From NCBI RefSeq assembly GCF_000689255.1, contig NZ_HG964446.1, positions 3,578,734-3,642,733 on the forward strand: 64,000 bases of DNA, given 5' to 3'. Of the stretch, positions 40,976 through 50,195 are shown piece after piece; positions within the stretch are counted from its first letter, which is position 1; every line of letters starts with the position of its first letter. A program made the position numbers and the translations under genes. The stretch comes from Mycobacterium triplex (GTDB lineage: Bacteria > Actinomycetota > Actinomycetes > Mycobacteriales > Mycobacteriaceae). The notes beneath the pieces are model-generated. The model was given only the letters and a program-made list of their open reading frames with translations. It searched no databases and had not been told where the DNA came from.

Positions 40976-42109
40976 ATGACAAACGCCGTTGAGCAGGCCC
41001 TTTCCGTCGTGGGACTGGCCGCACATCTCGGCCGGGGAATCGGGCGGGTGACCACCGACGCCGTCGTCGGCAGTCGGGCGGGGCTGCCCCGCACGGTGGG
41101 CGACCTCAACACCGCGGCGCTGTCGCGCGTCATGGGCCGCAACGTCAGGTCGATCCGCGTCCTGGCCAGCGATGCGGGCACCTCGTCGCGGGCACGGCTG
41201 GTGCTGACCGGCAATGACGTACCGGAGTCGGTGTTCGTCAAGATCACCGCACAGACCGCGGCGACCCGGTTGATGGGTGAGCTGGGTCGGCTGGGCAACA
41301 CCGAAGTGCGCTTCTACAGCCAGCTCGCCCCCGAGTTGGCCGGCGTCCCGGTCGCCTACGGCGCGGCTTTCGACACGTGGACGGGTCGATACCTGCTGGT
41401 GCTCGAAGACCTCCCCGAGTCGTGCGTCTTCCCGGACACGTTGCACCCGTTGAGCACCGACCAGGCCGGCCTCATCGTCGAGCTGCTGGCGACCCTGCAC
41501 GGAACCTTCTGGGACCGCATGCGCCACAACGGGCGCGGACCGCTGGGGTGGCTGTACACCCCGTCGGGCGATGTGACCTCGCTGTTGACCGGCTCACTGA
41601 TGACGACCTCGATGAAGCGACTCGGCGAGCGCACCTCGATACCGGTGGAGAACGGCCGATTCATCGCCGAGAACTACCGCGCGGTCGCTGCGCTGATCGA
41701 CACTCCCCCGCACACGGTCATGCACGGCGACGCCCACCCGGGCAACATGTACTTCCGCGACGGCGAGGCCGGGCTGCTCGATTGGCAGGCGGTCCGACGC
41801 GGACACCCGTCCCGCGAATTGGCCTACACCCTGATCACCAGCCTGACACCCGAAGACCGCCAGAGCGCTCAGCGCGAGCTGCTCGACATCTACCGGCAAG
41901 CCCTGGTGGCTGCCGGTGGACCCGACCTGGACCGCGAAGACCTCTGGCTGCGCTATCGGCAAGGCGCGCTCTACGCGTACGTCGCCCCGTTGATCACCGC
42001 GGGAATGGGCGGCATGCAGGTCGAAGACATCGCGATGGAAGGCGTGCGACGCGGTGTCGCGGCCCTCGACGACCTGGAAACCGTTGCAGCCTTGAAGCGT
42101 TCGCTGTAG
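40976..42109 (+). CDS. APH/ecdysteroid-kinase-like phosphotransferase
   Basis: The 377-residue protein has ESVFVKITAQTAATRLMGEL, RYLLVLEDLPESCVFPD, the loop TVMHGDAHPGNMYF and LLDWQAVRRGHPSRELAY. This is the third APH-fold kinase in 13 kb. It belongs to the branch with DUF1679/EcKinase features that phosphorylates steroid-like alcohols. The ATG at 40976 is used. It converges on the aldo/keto reductase gene with 7 bases between. Confidence 0.8.
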   Translation: MTNAVEQALSVVGLAAHLGRGIGRVTTDAVVGSRAGLPRTVGDLNTAALSRVMGRNVRSIRVLASDAGTSSRARLVLTGNDVPESVFVKITAQTAATRLMGELGRLGNTEVRFYSQLAPELAGVPVAYGAAFDTWTGRYLLVLEDLPESCVFPDTLHPLSTDQAGLIVELLATLHGTFWDRMRHNGRGPLGWLYTPSGDVTSLLTGSLMTTSMKRLGERTSIPVENGRFIAENYRAVAALIDTPPHTVMHGDAHPGNMYFRDGEAGLLDWQAVRRGHPSRELAYTLITSLTPEDRQSAQRELLDIYRQALVAAGGPDLDREDLWLRYRQGALYAYVAPLITAGMGGMQVEDIAMEGVRRGVAALDDLETVAALKRSL

Positions 42110-42116
42110 CCAGCGC

Positions 42117-43088
42117 TCAACGGTCGATCCATCCCAGTTGTGCTTCGGCGTGGTGGCCGCCGACGGCCGGGGTGAGTCGGTCGAGCCGGGCCAGCTGCTC
42201 AGCCGAGAGTTCGACGCCGTCAGCGCCGACGTTCTCCTCAAGGCGGGCAACCTTTTTGGTTCCCGGAATCGGCGCGATATCAGACCCCTTGGACAGCAGC
42301 CAGGCCAGCGCGACCTGAGCCGCTGTGGCGCCGACGTCGGCGCTGATCTCGCGGAGCTCGTCGACGCTGCGCAGGTTGTGGCCGAAGTTCTCGTCGAAAA
42401 AGCGCGGATTGGTCTTGCGGTAGTCGTCGTCGGGCAGTTCCGCGTTGGATCGTATTGCGCCGGTGAGGAAGCCACGGCCCAGCGGCGAGTACGGGACGAA
42501 ACCGATGCCCAGTTCGCGTAGCACCGCCAAGATCCCGTCTTCGGGATCGCGGGTCCACAGCGAGTATTCCGATTGCACGGCCGCGATCGGATGCACCGCG
42601 TGCGCGCGGCGGATGGTGTTCACGCCGACTTCGGACAGACCGATCTGCCGAATCTTGCCGGCCACAACCAACTCGGCCAACGCCCCGACGGTGTCTTCGA
42701 TCGGGGTGCCGCGATCGAGACGGTGTTGGTAGTAGAGGTCAATGTGGTCGGTCGCCAGCCTCTTCAGCGATCCGTCCACCGCGAGACGGATGTTGGCGGG
42801 GCTGCTGTCTAGGCCGTCGTGGCCGGTGTGCGAGATCAAGCCGAACTTGGTGGCCAGCACCACGCGGTCACGCCGCCCCTGCAGGGCCCGGGCCAGCAGC
42901 TCCTCGTTGACGTACGGGCCGTACACCTCGGCGGTGTCGATCAGGGTGACGCCGAGATCGATCGCGCGGTGCACCGTGCGGATGGATTCGGCGTCGTCAA
43001 AACCCCCGATCGAGTAGGCGGCGGACATGCCCATCGCGCCCAAGCCGATACGGCCGACCCGCAAGTCGCCGAGCTGAGCCTGTTTCAT
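42117..43088 (-). CDS. Aldo/keto reductase
   Basis: The 323-residue TIM-barrel enzyme shows the catalytic set Asp (TLIDTAEVYGP), Tyr in the same segment, Lys (VLATKFG) and His (DLYYQHRLD). NADP contacts include GLSEVGVNTIRR and PIPGTKKVARLEENVGA. The ATG at 43088 follows GAGAAC. It is divergent from the acyltransferase gene with a 66-bp spacer. The substrate is unknown. Confidence 0.92.
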   Translation of the reverse strand: MKQAQLGDLRVGRIGLGAMGMSAAYSIGGFDDAESIRTVHRAIDLGVTLIDTAEVYGPYVNEELLARALQGRRDRVVLATKFGLISHTGHDGLDSSPANIRLAVDGSLKRLATDHIDLYYQHRLDRGTPIEDTVGALAELVVAGKIRQIGLSEVGVNTIRRAHAVHPIAAVQSEYSLWTRDPEDGILAVLRELGIGFVPYSPLGRGFLTGAIRSNAELPDDDYRKTNPRFFDENFGHNLRSVDELREISADVGATAAQVALAWLLSKGSDIAPIPGTKKVARLEENVGADGVELSAEQLARLDRLTPAVGGHHAEAQLGWIDR

Positions 43089-43154
43089 CGCACGTTCTCC
43101 TGTCGTAGGCCGGTACCGTGGCGCTGTGTACCGCGTCGAGCTTCCCGCGATCTG

Positions 43155-44483
43155 ATGGACCACGCAAACACCGCGCGTCCGGTCCGCAATCTGGCGGTGG
43201 ATTACTACCGCGTCTCGGGCGTGATCCTGATCGTGCTGGGCCATTGGCTGGCCGGATCCGTGACCTACCATGACGGGCAATTCGGACGGCAGAATCCGCT
43301 CGTCGACATGCCCTGGACGCAGTGGCTGACGTGGCCGTTCCAGGCAGTCCCGGTGTTCTTCCTGGTGGCAGGCTATGCGGGCGCGGTGTCCTGGACACAT
43401 CACCGCGAGAGCGGCGGGACGTCGCGCCAGGCCTGGCTGCGGCGGCGCCTCGCCCGGGTTCTGGGCCCGACGGCGGTCTACATCGCGCTGGTGTCGGCGG
43501 TCGTGGTCGCCGCGGCGGCATACGGTGTCGGCGGTTCACTGCTCGAATACGCGGGCTGGGCGGTCGCGATGCACCTGTGGTTCCTCGCCGTCTACGTGTT
43601 GGTGGTGTCGCTGACTCCGATTGCGGTTGCCGCACACCGGCGTTGGGGGCTATGGGTGCCGGCGGCGCTGGCCGTCGCGGTCACGCTGGTGGACACCGTC
43701 TTGACGAAGGGCCCCTGGCACGATCTCGGCTGGCTGAACTACCTGCTGTGCTGGGGAACGCTTTATCAGCTCGGAATCGCTTGGCGCGGCGGGCTACTCG
43801 CCGGCCGCAGGCCGGTGCTGCTGGCCGCCGTCTCGGGGACGGCTCTCGCACTGCTGATCTGGCTGGCGGACTATCCGGTCAGCATGATCGGCATTCCCGG
43901 CGAAGCCGTGCAGAACACGTCACCGCCGACGGTGGCGATGCTGGCCTTCGGCTGCGCGCAGGCCGGACTCGCGATGGCGGCCGCGCCCGCGCTCAATCGC
44001 ATCCTGCGCGCGGGCGCGATTCGACGCGTGCTCGCCGTCGGCAACGACAACGTGATGGCCCTGTACCTGTGGCACATGATTCCCGTCGTGATCGTGGCGC
44101 TCGTCGGCTACCCGGCCGGCCTCTTGCCCCAACCGAGCGAGGGCACGGCCGCATGGTGGCTGGGCCGACTGGTTTGGATTGCCATCCTCGGCCTGGTCAC
44201 CGCGATCGAGCTGGTGTTGCTGTGGTGGGGACGACGGGTGTTCGCGGCGCCTCTTCCGCTGCTTGGCATCCCGCTGCCCCAGCGCTGGGCCGAACCGGTG
44301 ATGCTGCTGGGCGCCTTGATGGCAGCCTACGGCCTGCACTACGTCGCTGCCGTCGGCTTCGCTCCGGACGGGCGGCTGTCCTGGCCGACCACCGTGGTCT
44401 TTGCCGTCGGGGTGCTGCTGGTCGCGCTTCGGCCCAAACTGGTCAGCCCGCGAGCCGCCGACCCCGCGCGCACGACAGGATGA
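43155..44483 (+). CDS. Acyltransferase-3-family membrane protein
   Basis: The 442-residue protein has about ten to eleven membrane helices. The N-terminal segment DYYRVSGVILIVLGHWLAGS holds the conserved His of the Acyl_transf_3 family, and QAVPVFFLVAGYAGAVSW matches its second motif. Such enzymes move acyl groups from the cytoplasm onto surface glycans or lipids. The ATG at 43155 is used. It stands between an aldo/keto reductase and a SnoaL-like gene. Confidence 0.85.
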   Translation: MDHANTARPVRNLAVDYYRVSGVILIVLGHWLAGSVTYHDGQFGRQNPLVDMPWTQWLTWPFQAVPVFFLVAGYAGAVSWTHHRESGGTSRQAWLRRRLARVLGPTAVYIALVSAVVVAAAAYGVGGSLLEYAGWAVAMHLWFLAVYVLVVSLTPIAVAAHRRWGLWVPAALAVAVTLVDTVLTKGPWHDLGWLNYLLCWGTLYQLGIAWRGGLLAGRRPVLLAAVSGTALALLIWLADYPVSMIGIPGEAVQNTSPPTVAMLAFGCAQAGLAMAAAPALNRILRAGAIRRVLAVGNDNVMALYLWHMIPVVIVALVGYPAGLLPQPSEGTAAWWLGRLVWIAILGLVTAIELVLLWWGRRVFAAPLPLLGIPLPQRWAEPVMLLGALMAAYGLHYVAAVGFAPDGRLSWPTTVVFAVGVLLVALRPKLVSPRAADPARTTG

Positions 44484-44547
44484 ACTCGCCCGTTGTCAGC
44501 GGGTTCGATCGAGCCGCCGGTCGCGCCACACCGACTAGCGTCGAAAC

Positions 44548-44916
44548 ATGACTGAGCCGAATCACCTGCAGCCGCAACAGGTTTTCGAGATCGTCGACAC
44601 CATGGACGTCGACAAATTCACAAGTCTGTTCACCGAGAACGCGCGGTTGACGTTCGGCAATGAACCTTCGTATCAGGGCCTGAGCGCGATCAGGGACGGC
44701 GTCACAGGATTTTTCGGCACCATCGCCGGAATTCAGCACACGATCGTCCGGCTATGGGAAGTCGGCGACGACACGATCGCCCACGTCGACGCCACCTATC
44801 GACGCAACGACGGCACCGAGTTAACCCTGGCCGCGGCCACCATCTATCACACGAATGGCGCCGGCAAGATCGACGACTATCGCGTATTTGTCGACGTGAC
44901 ACCAATTTACGTGTGA
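44548..44916 (+). CDS. SnoaL/NTF2-like fold protein
   Basis: The 122-residue protein has QVFEIVDTMDVDKFTSLFTE, GLSAIRDGVTGFFGTIAGIQ and HVDATYRRNDGTELTLAAAT, a compact NTF2-fold. It lies 64 bases after the acyltransferase and converges on the TetR gene with one base between. Function unknown. Confidence 0.8.
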   Translation: MTEPNHLQPQQVFEIVDTMDVDKFTSLFTENARLTFGNEPSYQGLSAIRDGVTGFFGTIAGIQHTIVRLWEVGDDTIAHVDATYRRNDGTELTLAAATIYHTNGAGKIDDYRVFVDVTPIYV

Positions 44917-44917
44917 G

Positions 44918-45556
44918 CTAACCCTCCGAGAGCGCGTCGGGCAGCGGACGCTCGCAGACCGCGCGAGCCTCGTCGGCACTGAGCCCGAACAGGCGCAGCA
45001 CGTTTTCGGTGACGATGTCGGCGGCGCGCGCGTCGTCGCGTCCCGGGTCGTCGCGCAGCAGCTTTCCCAGCCCCAGCAACGCACCCCCGGCCATCGCCAG
45101 AGCGAGTTCTGGATCTTCGACGTCGAACCTGCCCGCATCGACGCCGGCCTTGATATCGCGCAGCGCGCGGGGAGCCAGGCCGCGTTCGGACGACAGCAAT
45201 GCCGGTCCGTGCGCCAGCAGAATCTCACTCTCCTGCGGTCGCCGGCGAAACAGCCGCCCGGTCAGCCGGAAACTGGCCGCGAACGTTTCGGCCGGATCCG
45301 CGATCGATTCGGTGATCCGGTCCAGCATCGCCCCGTGGGCGTCGAGCACGTCGGCGACCGCGGCCTCGAACAGCTGCTCTTTGGTGTCGAAGTGGTTGTA
45401 GAAGGAACCCATCCCGACGTCGGCGGCCTGGGTTATCTCCAGCACCGGCACGTTGAGTTTTCCCTCGGCGATCAACCGCTGCGCGGCCTTGATCAGCGCC
45501 GCCCGAGTGCGCTGCTTGCGCCGCTCTAGGCGATTGGGCTCGGGCATCACGCTCAT
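44918..45556 (-). CDS. TetR-family regulator of the aromatic operon
   Basis: The 212-residue protein has RTRAALIKAAQRLIAEGKLN, then ITQAADVGMGSFYNHFDTKE, a standard TetR head. It is divergent from the dioxygenase gene, and a pair of TGA(C/G)GATTTCGTCA palindromes fills the spacer. Repression relieved by a ring-cleavage intermediate is the obvious model. An internal ATG (MPEPNRL) three codons in is also possible. Confidence 0.88.
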   Translation of the reverse strand: MSVMPEPNRLERRKQRTRAALIKAAQRLIAEGKLNVPVLEITQAADVGMGSFYNHFDTKEQLFEAAVADVLDAHGAMLDRITESIADPAETFAASFRLTGRLFRRRPQESEILLAHGPALLSSERGLAPRALRDIKAGVDAGRFDVEDPELALAMAGGALLGLGKLLRDDPGRDDARAADIVTENVLRLFGLSADEARAVCERPLPDALSEG

Positions 45557-45578
45557 CCCAATGAGTATGCATCACTTT

Positions 45579-45592
45579 TGAGGATTTCGTCA
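45579..45592. promoter_or_regulatory. Operator copy 1, TGAGGATTTCGTCA
   Basis: It differs from the perfect palindrome at 45622-45635 at one base. It is 23 bases upstream of the TetR start at 45556, which suits autoregulation. Confidence 0.6.
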
Positions 45593-45621
45593 GAGACCTT
45601 GACTGACTGTTAGCTCGTATG

Positions 45622-45635
45622 TGACGATTTCGTCA
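45622..45635. promoter_or_regulatory. Operator copy 2, TGACGATTTCGTCA
   Basis: TGACGA-TT-TCGTCA is a perfect 6-bp inverted repeat. It lies 43 bases (about four helical turns) from copy 1 and just in front of the dioxygenase gene, which suits a repressor covering the start of transcription. Confidence 0.65.
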
Positions 45636-45638
45636 GTT

Positions 45639-46772
45639 ATGTTTCCTCAACGCAGCCACACGCACCGGGACCTGCACAGCGAGCGGGGAGCGCGCCCCGG
45701 CGAACACCCCGGCCGATCCCGAAATCCGGTGATCAAGGTCGTCGACATCGCGTGGCTGGAGTTCGAGAAGCCGGACCTGCCCCGCGCCGAGGCGTTCGCG
45801 CGGGCGTTCGGGTTTTCGGCGGCGCAACGCGGTCCGGAGGAGATTCAGCTGCGCGGCGCCCTGGCGGGTACACCCTGCGTGATCGTGCGACATGGCCCGC
45901 GAACGCGGTTCGCCCGCGTGGCTTTTCGGGCCGGCGACGAGGCCGACGTGCTGCGGCTGGCCGACCGATGCGGCACCCGTGCGCGCCCGCTGCCGGACAG
46001 TCTCGGCGGCGTGTCCGTCGACCTGATCGACCCCAGCGGCATGCCGGTGCGCGTCGTCGCCGGCATGCACGAGTTGCCGGCACTGCCGAGTCAGCAGCCC
46101 CACACGTTCAACTTCGGAGACCACGCGCCGCGCATCAACGCGGGCCAGCGCCCGGCGCGGGTGCCCGCGCGGGTGCAGCGGCTGGGCCACCTCGTGGTGC
46201 AGACGACGAAGTACCTCGAGACGCTGGACTGGTACCTGGACAACCTGGGGATGGTCGTCAGCGACTTCCTGTTTTTTCCCGGGCAGCGAGAACGAGGACC
46301 GACCATGAGTTTCATCCGTTGTGATCGAGGATCGACGCCCACGGATCATCACACCCTGGCGGTGGCATTGGGTCCGGCCAACCGCTACGTCCATTCGGCT
46401 TATCAGGTCAGCGATCTCGATGCCCTGGCGGTGGGCGGCGAATACCTGCGCGAGCGTGGGTATTTTCGGTCGTGGGGCATCGGCAGGCACATCCAGGGCA
46501 GTCAGATCTTCGACTATTGGCGCGATCCGGACGGTTTCCTGGTCGAGCACTTCGCCGATGGCGACCTTTTCGACAACACGGTCGAACCCGGCTGGGCACC
46601 ATTTGCCGCCTCCGGCCTGGCCCAGTGGGGACCGGCAGCGACCAAGGACTTCCTGGGAACCGATTTGAAATCGGCTCGCCACGAACTGTTCTCGATGATC
46701 ACCGCTCTCCGCGCCAGCAATGAGTTCGATATCAGCCGCCTGGTCGGCCTACTGAAAGTACCCACATCATGA
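45639..46772 (+). CDS. Extradiol ring-cleavage dioxygenase (VOC, BphC/HsaC-like)
   Basis: The 377-residue two-domain VOC protein has the iron ligands His184 (RLGHLVVQTT), His252 (RYVHSAYQV) and Glu303 (GFLVEHFADG), with the acid-base histidines at 237-238 (PTDHHTLAVAL). It would cleave a catechol next to a hydroxyl. The first 30 residues before VIKVVDIAWLEF are arginine- and proline-rich and may be untranslated; a GTG at about 45729 is the alternative start. Its stop overlaps the next gene by ATGA. Confidence 0.85.
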   Translation: MFPQRSHTHRDLHSERGARPGEHPGRSRNPVIKVVDIAWLEFEKPDLPRAEAFARAFGFSAAQRGPEEIQLRGALAGTPCVIVRHGPRTRFARVAFRAGDEADVLRLADRCGTRARPLPDSLGGVSVDLIDPSGMPVRVVAGMHELPALPSQQPHTFNFGDHAPRINAGQRPARVPARVQRLGHLVVQTTKYLETLDWYLDNLGMVVSDFLFFPGQRERGPTMSFIRCDRGSTPTDHHTLAVALGPANRYVHSAYQVSDLDALAVGGEYLRERGYFRSWGIGRHIQGSQIFDYWRDPDGFLVEHFADGDLFDNTVEPGWAPFAASGLAQWGPAATKDFLGTDLKSARHELFSMITALRASNEFDISRLVGLLKVPTS

Positions 46773-47704
46773 CCGTTTCCGTACTGCGCACCGCCGACGC
46801 CTGGTGGCTCAAGACCCGGGCCGGTGCGGCAAGGATCGAGACCTCCGCGACGACGACGGCCGCGCTGCTGTCGGACCGGGCCGCAATCGATGCCGCCGCA
46901 AGCGCGGATACCGTTGCGGTGGACGACCTCGAGCTGCTTTCCCCGGTGACCCGGCCGTGCCGAGTGGTGGCGCAAATGACCAACTTCGAGTCGCACGTCA
47001 GAGATGCCGGCATGGACCCGGCGTCGGTTCCGCTGACGTTCTTCCGCAAGGCCTCGGCCTCGATCAACGGCCCGTTCGACGAGATCGTCAAGCCCTCTCA
47101 CGTTCGGCTGCTGGACTACGAGGTAGAGATCGGGTTGGTGATCGGACGCGCAATTCCGGTCGGCACAACCATTTCCGATGCGAACTTGGCCGAGTTCATC
47201 GCCGGGCTGGTCGTCAGCAATGACATATCGGCCCGCGACGTCCAGCTTCCGCAGACCCAGTTCTACGAAGCCAAGTCGTATCCGACGTTCACCCCGGTGG
47301 GGCCGCAGCTGGTGTTGCTGAGCGCCGATGAGCTCGCCCGCTTCGGTGAGCTGCGACTGCGACTGAGCGTCAGCGGCGTCGAAAGACAGAACGCGCTCGT
47401 CGAACCGGACATGCTGTATCGGCCGCTGCAGGCGCTGCAGTCACTGACCCAGTTCCAGGAACTCGCCCCGGGCGATTTGGTGCTGACCGGCACCCCGGCC
47501 GGCACCGCGCTGAGCGCACCGCCCAAGGCGCTGGCGATGATCGGTAACCTGTTGCCGACCTCGCTCAAGTGGAAGCTGTTCTTCAGCCGTCAGGCCGGCA
47601 ACCCGAATTATCTGCAGCATGGTGACATCGTGGAGGCTTCGGTAGCCACCGACGACGGAGCCATCGACCTCGGAACACAGCGTAACGTCGTCCGATTCGC
47701 GTGA
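46769..47704 (+). CDS. Fumarylacetoacetate hydrolase-family protein
   Basis: The 311-residue protein has the metal-binding acids of the family in LLDYEVEIGLVIG and SNDISARDVQLPQ, then YEAKSYPTFTPVGPQLV and LVLTGTPAGTA. In meta-cleavage pathways such proteins are hydrolases, hydratases or decarboxylases for the ring-fission product. It overlaps both neighbours by four bases, so the three genes form one tight operon. Confidence 0.88.
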   Translation: MTVSVLRTADAWWLKTRAGAARIETSATTTAALLSDRAAIDAAASADTVAVDDLELLSPVTRPCRVVAQMTNFESHVRDAGMDPASVPLTFFRKASASINGPFDEIVKPSHVRLLDYEVEIGLVIGRAIPVGTTISDANLAEFIAGLVVSNDISARDVQLPQTQFYEAKSYPTFTPVGPQLVLLSADELARFGELRLRLSVSGVERQNALVEPDMLYRPLQALQSLTQFQELAPGDLVLTGTPAGTALSAPPKALAMIGNLLPTSLKWKLFFSRQAGNPNYLQHGDIVEASVATDDGAIDLGTQRNVVRFA

Positions 47705-49260
47705 ACGCCACGGCTGTTCGGCACGTCCCGGTCGTCATCGTCGGCGCCGGACCGACCGGCATCACCGCCGCCACGCTGTTGGCCCAATACGGCGTGGAAA
47801 GCCTGGTCCTCGATCGCTGGTCCGGTGTGTATCAACGACCGCGCGCGGTACACCTGGACGACGAGATCTATCGCGTCTTCGCCCGGCTCGGCATCGCCGA
47901 CGAATTCGCGGCGATCTCGCGCCCGACTTTGGGTTTGCGATTGCTCGACGATCGATTCCGGATCCTCGCCGAGTTCACCCGCGACACCGCCCGCAGCCGC
48001 AACGGCTTCCCGCAGGCCAACATGTTCGACCAGCCCGAGCTGGAGGCCGTGCTGCGGGCAAACCTGAAGCGCTACAAGCACGCTCAGCTGCGTGGCGACG
48101 TCGAGGTGACCGGTGTGAGCGACACCGGAGATAGTGTGCGGGTCACGTTCACCGACCGCACCGACGGCACGGTGCATCGGGTGGACACCGACTACCTGCT
48201 GGGATGCGACGGCGCGAACAGCCTGGTGCGCACCCAAATCGGCTCGGCCATAAACGATTTGAATTTCGAGCAACGCTGGTTGGTGGTGGACGTCGCCACC
48301 GACGCGGACCTGCGCCAGTGGGAAGGCGTACACCAGGTGTGCGACCCGGTCCGCGCGGGAACGTACATGCGCATCGGGTCGTCGCGCTACCGCTGGGAAT
48401 TCCGATTGCTCGACGGCGAACGCGCCGACGACTTCGCCACTTTGACCGCGTTGCGGCCGCTGATCAGGCCCTGGACCGCCGGTGTCGACGACCGCGAGCT
48501 GTCGCTGCTGCGCGTCGCGGAGTACACGTTTCGCGCTCAGATCGCGCAGCGGTGGCGACGGGGCAACATCTTCATCCTGGGCGACGCGGCACACCTCACC
48601 CCCCCATTCATCGGCCAGGGCATGGGCGCCGGCATCCGCGACGCGATGAACCTCGCGTGGAAGATCGCCGGTGTTCACCACGGAGCCCTTGCCCCGAGCG
48701 TCCTGGACTCCTATGAGCAGGAACGCAAACCGCACACCAAGAGCCTGATTCGGTTGGCGCTCAATGTCGGTCGCGCAATGACCGGTGGCGCCCGGGTGGG
48801 TGACGCGCTACGCCGCGTGGTGCTGCCCCGGCTGCGGCTGCTCCCCGGCCTGCGCGACAAGGTCGTCGACTCCACCACACCGGCGTTGGCGGCTTCGGCC
48901 CTGGTGTGCAGATCACGCCGGCCCGGCCAGCTCGGCGGCACGCTGTGCCCCAACCCGCGGCTGCGCGATGGCCGACGGCTCGACGACGTCCTGGGAACCG
49001 GCTTCGCCCTGATCACCACGCGCCGCCCGAGCGTCTCCGATGAAGGCGACCTGCGTCGGCGCGGGTTCGTCGTGCTGGTTGCCGAGCCGGGCGACGGCCT
49101 CGCGCGCTGGCTACGCGGAGGCCGCGCCACGGCCGCGCTGATCCGCCCCGATCGGACGGTCATGCGGGCCGGGCGCGACCTTCCCGCGCTGTGCGCATGG
49201 GCAGCCGGCGTCGTCGACGGCCGGTTCGGCCAACCCGCTACGTCGGTCGCGCGACGATGA
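47701..49260 (+). CDS. FAD-dependent aromatic hydroxylase (MhpA-like)
   Basis: The 519-residue class A flavoprotein monooxygenase has VVIVGAGPTGITAATLLAQYG for FAD, the DG motif in LLGCDGANSLVRTQIG and GDAAHLTPPFIGQGMGAGIR for the second flavin contact. A thioredoxin-like C-terminal part follows. MhpA-type enzymes add the ortho-hydroxyl that makes the catechol for extradiol cleavage, consistent with the two upstream genes. The GTG at 47701 overlaps the FAH-family stop. Its 3' end overlaps the opposing stress gene by 23 bases. Confidence 0.88.
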   Translation: MNATAVRHVPVVIVGAGPTGITAATLLAQYGVESLVLDRWSGVYQRPRAVHLDDEIYRVFARLGIADEFAAISRPTLGLRLLDDRFRILAEFTRDTARSRNGFPQANMFDQPELEAVLRANLKRYKHAQLRGDVEVTGVSDTGDSVRVTFTDRTDGTVHRVDTDYLLGCDGANSLVRTQIGSAINDLNFEQRWLVVDVATDADLRQWEGVHQVCDPVRAGTYMRIGSSRYRWEFRLLDGERADDFATLTALRPLIRPWTAGVDDRELSLLRVAEYTFRAQIAQRWRRGNIFILGDAAHLTPPFIGQGMGAGIRDAMNLAWKIAGVHHGALAPSVLDSYEQERKPHTKSLIRLALNVGRAMTGGARVGDALRRVVLPRLRLLPGLRDKVVDSTTPALAASALVCRSRRPGQLGGTLCPNPRLRDGRRLDDVLGTGFALITTRRPSVSDEGDLRRRGFVVLVAEPGDGLARWLRGGRATAALIRPDRTVMRAGRDLPALCAWAAGVVDGRFGQPATSVARR

Positions 49261-50125
49261 TCGGCACCTTCACCGAATGCAGCACGGTGTTGCTGACCGA
49301 GCCCAGGATCAGACCGGTGAGGCCACCGCGGCCGTGACTGCCGACGACCACCAGCTGCGCCGCAAGGGATTTCGACTGCTCGATGAGTTGTTGGGCCGGT
49401 AGATCGCGGACCAGCACCCGGCGCACGGTGACATCGGGATAGCGTTCCTGCCAGCCCGCCAGGGTTTCGGCGAGACTGCGCTCGGCCTCGGCCTGCACGG
49501 CCTCCCAGTCGAATGCGGGAAGCCCGAGCACGGCGACGTCACTCCAGGCGTGCAGGGCCACCAGGTCCACGCCGCGACGGGACGCCTGCTCGAACGCGAT
49601 CGCCGTTGCGAGTTCGGAAGCCGGTGAGCCGTCGATCCCCAGCAGGACGGGGCCGTGCTGCGGGTCCGGCACGTCTTCGTCGCGGATGACCGCGACCGGG
49701 CAGTTGGCGTGCCGCACCACGGTCGAACTCACCGAACCGAGCACACCGCGCGCCAGTAAGCCACGACCCGAGCTGCCCACGACGATCATCTGGGCGTCGT
49801 CGGACATCTTGATCAGGGCCAGCGCCGGGCTCGAATAGACGAACTCCTTGGTGATGGCGACCTTGCGGTCTGCCGGCATTGCCTCCTCGGCAAGCTTCAG
49901 TGCATGAGCGAGTTGCCGGCGGCAGTCGTCTTCCAGCTTGACCAACAGCGAGTCGGGGTAAGGAACCGGTGGCCACGTCGTGGTGGGAGTCACCACCGCG
50001 TGGAACAGGGTCAACCCGATGTTGCGCATCGCCGCGTCACGGGCCGCCCAGACGACGGCGGCGTTCGACGCCGGCGAGCCGTCGACCGCGACCACAATTC
50101 CGAGTTGTTTGACAGGCGTCGACAT
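49238..50125 (-). CDS. Tandem universal stress protein (Rv2623/Rv2005c-like)
   Basis: The 295-residue protein has two complete UspA domains. Each has the ATP-binding pattern: IVVAVDGSPASNAAVVWAAR with VVGSSGRGLLARGVLGSVSS, and VLLGIDGSPASELATAIAFE with VVGSHGRGGLTGLILGSVSN. The G-2x-G-9x-G(S) motif is intact in both, so ATP binding is expected. It resembles the DosR-regulated Rv2623/Rv2005c group. A DosR-type box lies 51-70 bases upstream. Confidence 0.92.
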   Translation of the reverse strand: MSTPVKQLGIVVAVDGSPASNAAVVWAARDAAMRNIGLTLFHAVVTPTTTWPPVPYPDSLLVKLEDDCRRQLAHALKLAEEAMPADRKVAITKEFVYSSPALALIKMSDDAQMIVVGSSGRGLLARGVLGSVSSTVVRHANCPVAVIRDEDVPDPQHGPVLLGIDGSPASELATAIAFEQASRRGVDLVALHAWSDVAVLGLPAFDWEAVQAEAERSLAETLAGWQERYPDVTVRRVLVRDLPAQQLIEQSKSLAAQLVVVGSHGRGGLTGLILGSVSNTVLHSVKVPIIVARPT

Positions 50126-50175
50126 TTCGTACTCCTTTCGTCAGGAGTAACGCTATTGATCGCAGCGTCGCCGGT

Positions 50176-50195
50176 CGTGAGCCTTTAGTCCCTAA
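50176..50195 (-). promoter_or_regulatory. DosR-type box upstream of the tandem USP
   Basis: On the reverse strand it reads TTAGGGACTAAAGGCTCACG. The left half matches the consensus TTSGGGACTWWAG at nearly every base; the right half is degenerate. It overlaps the stop codon of the anti-sigma gene, which ends at 50185. Confidence 0.7.

Noticed and set aside
41377..42318. A 313-codon frame in another phase of the APH gene
   Set aside because: It is an Arg/Pro-rich shadow of the kinase and runs past its stop codon into the opposing reductase.
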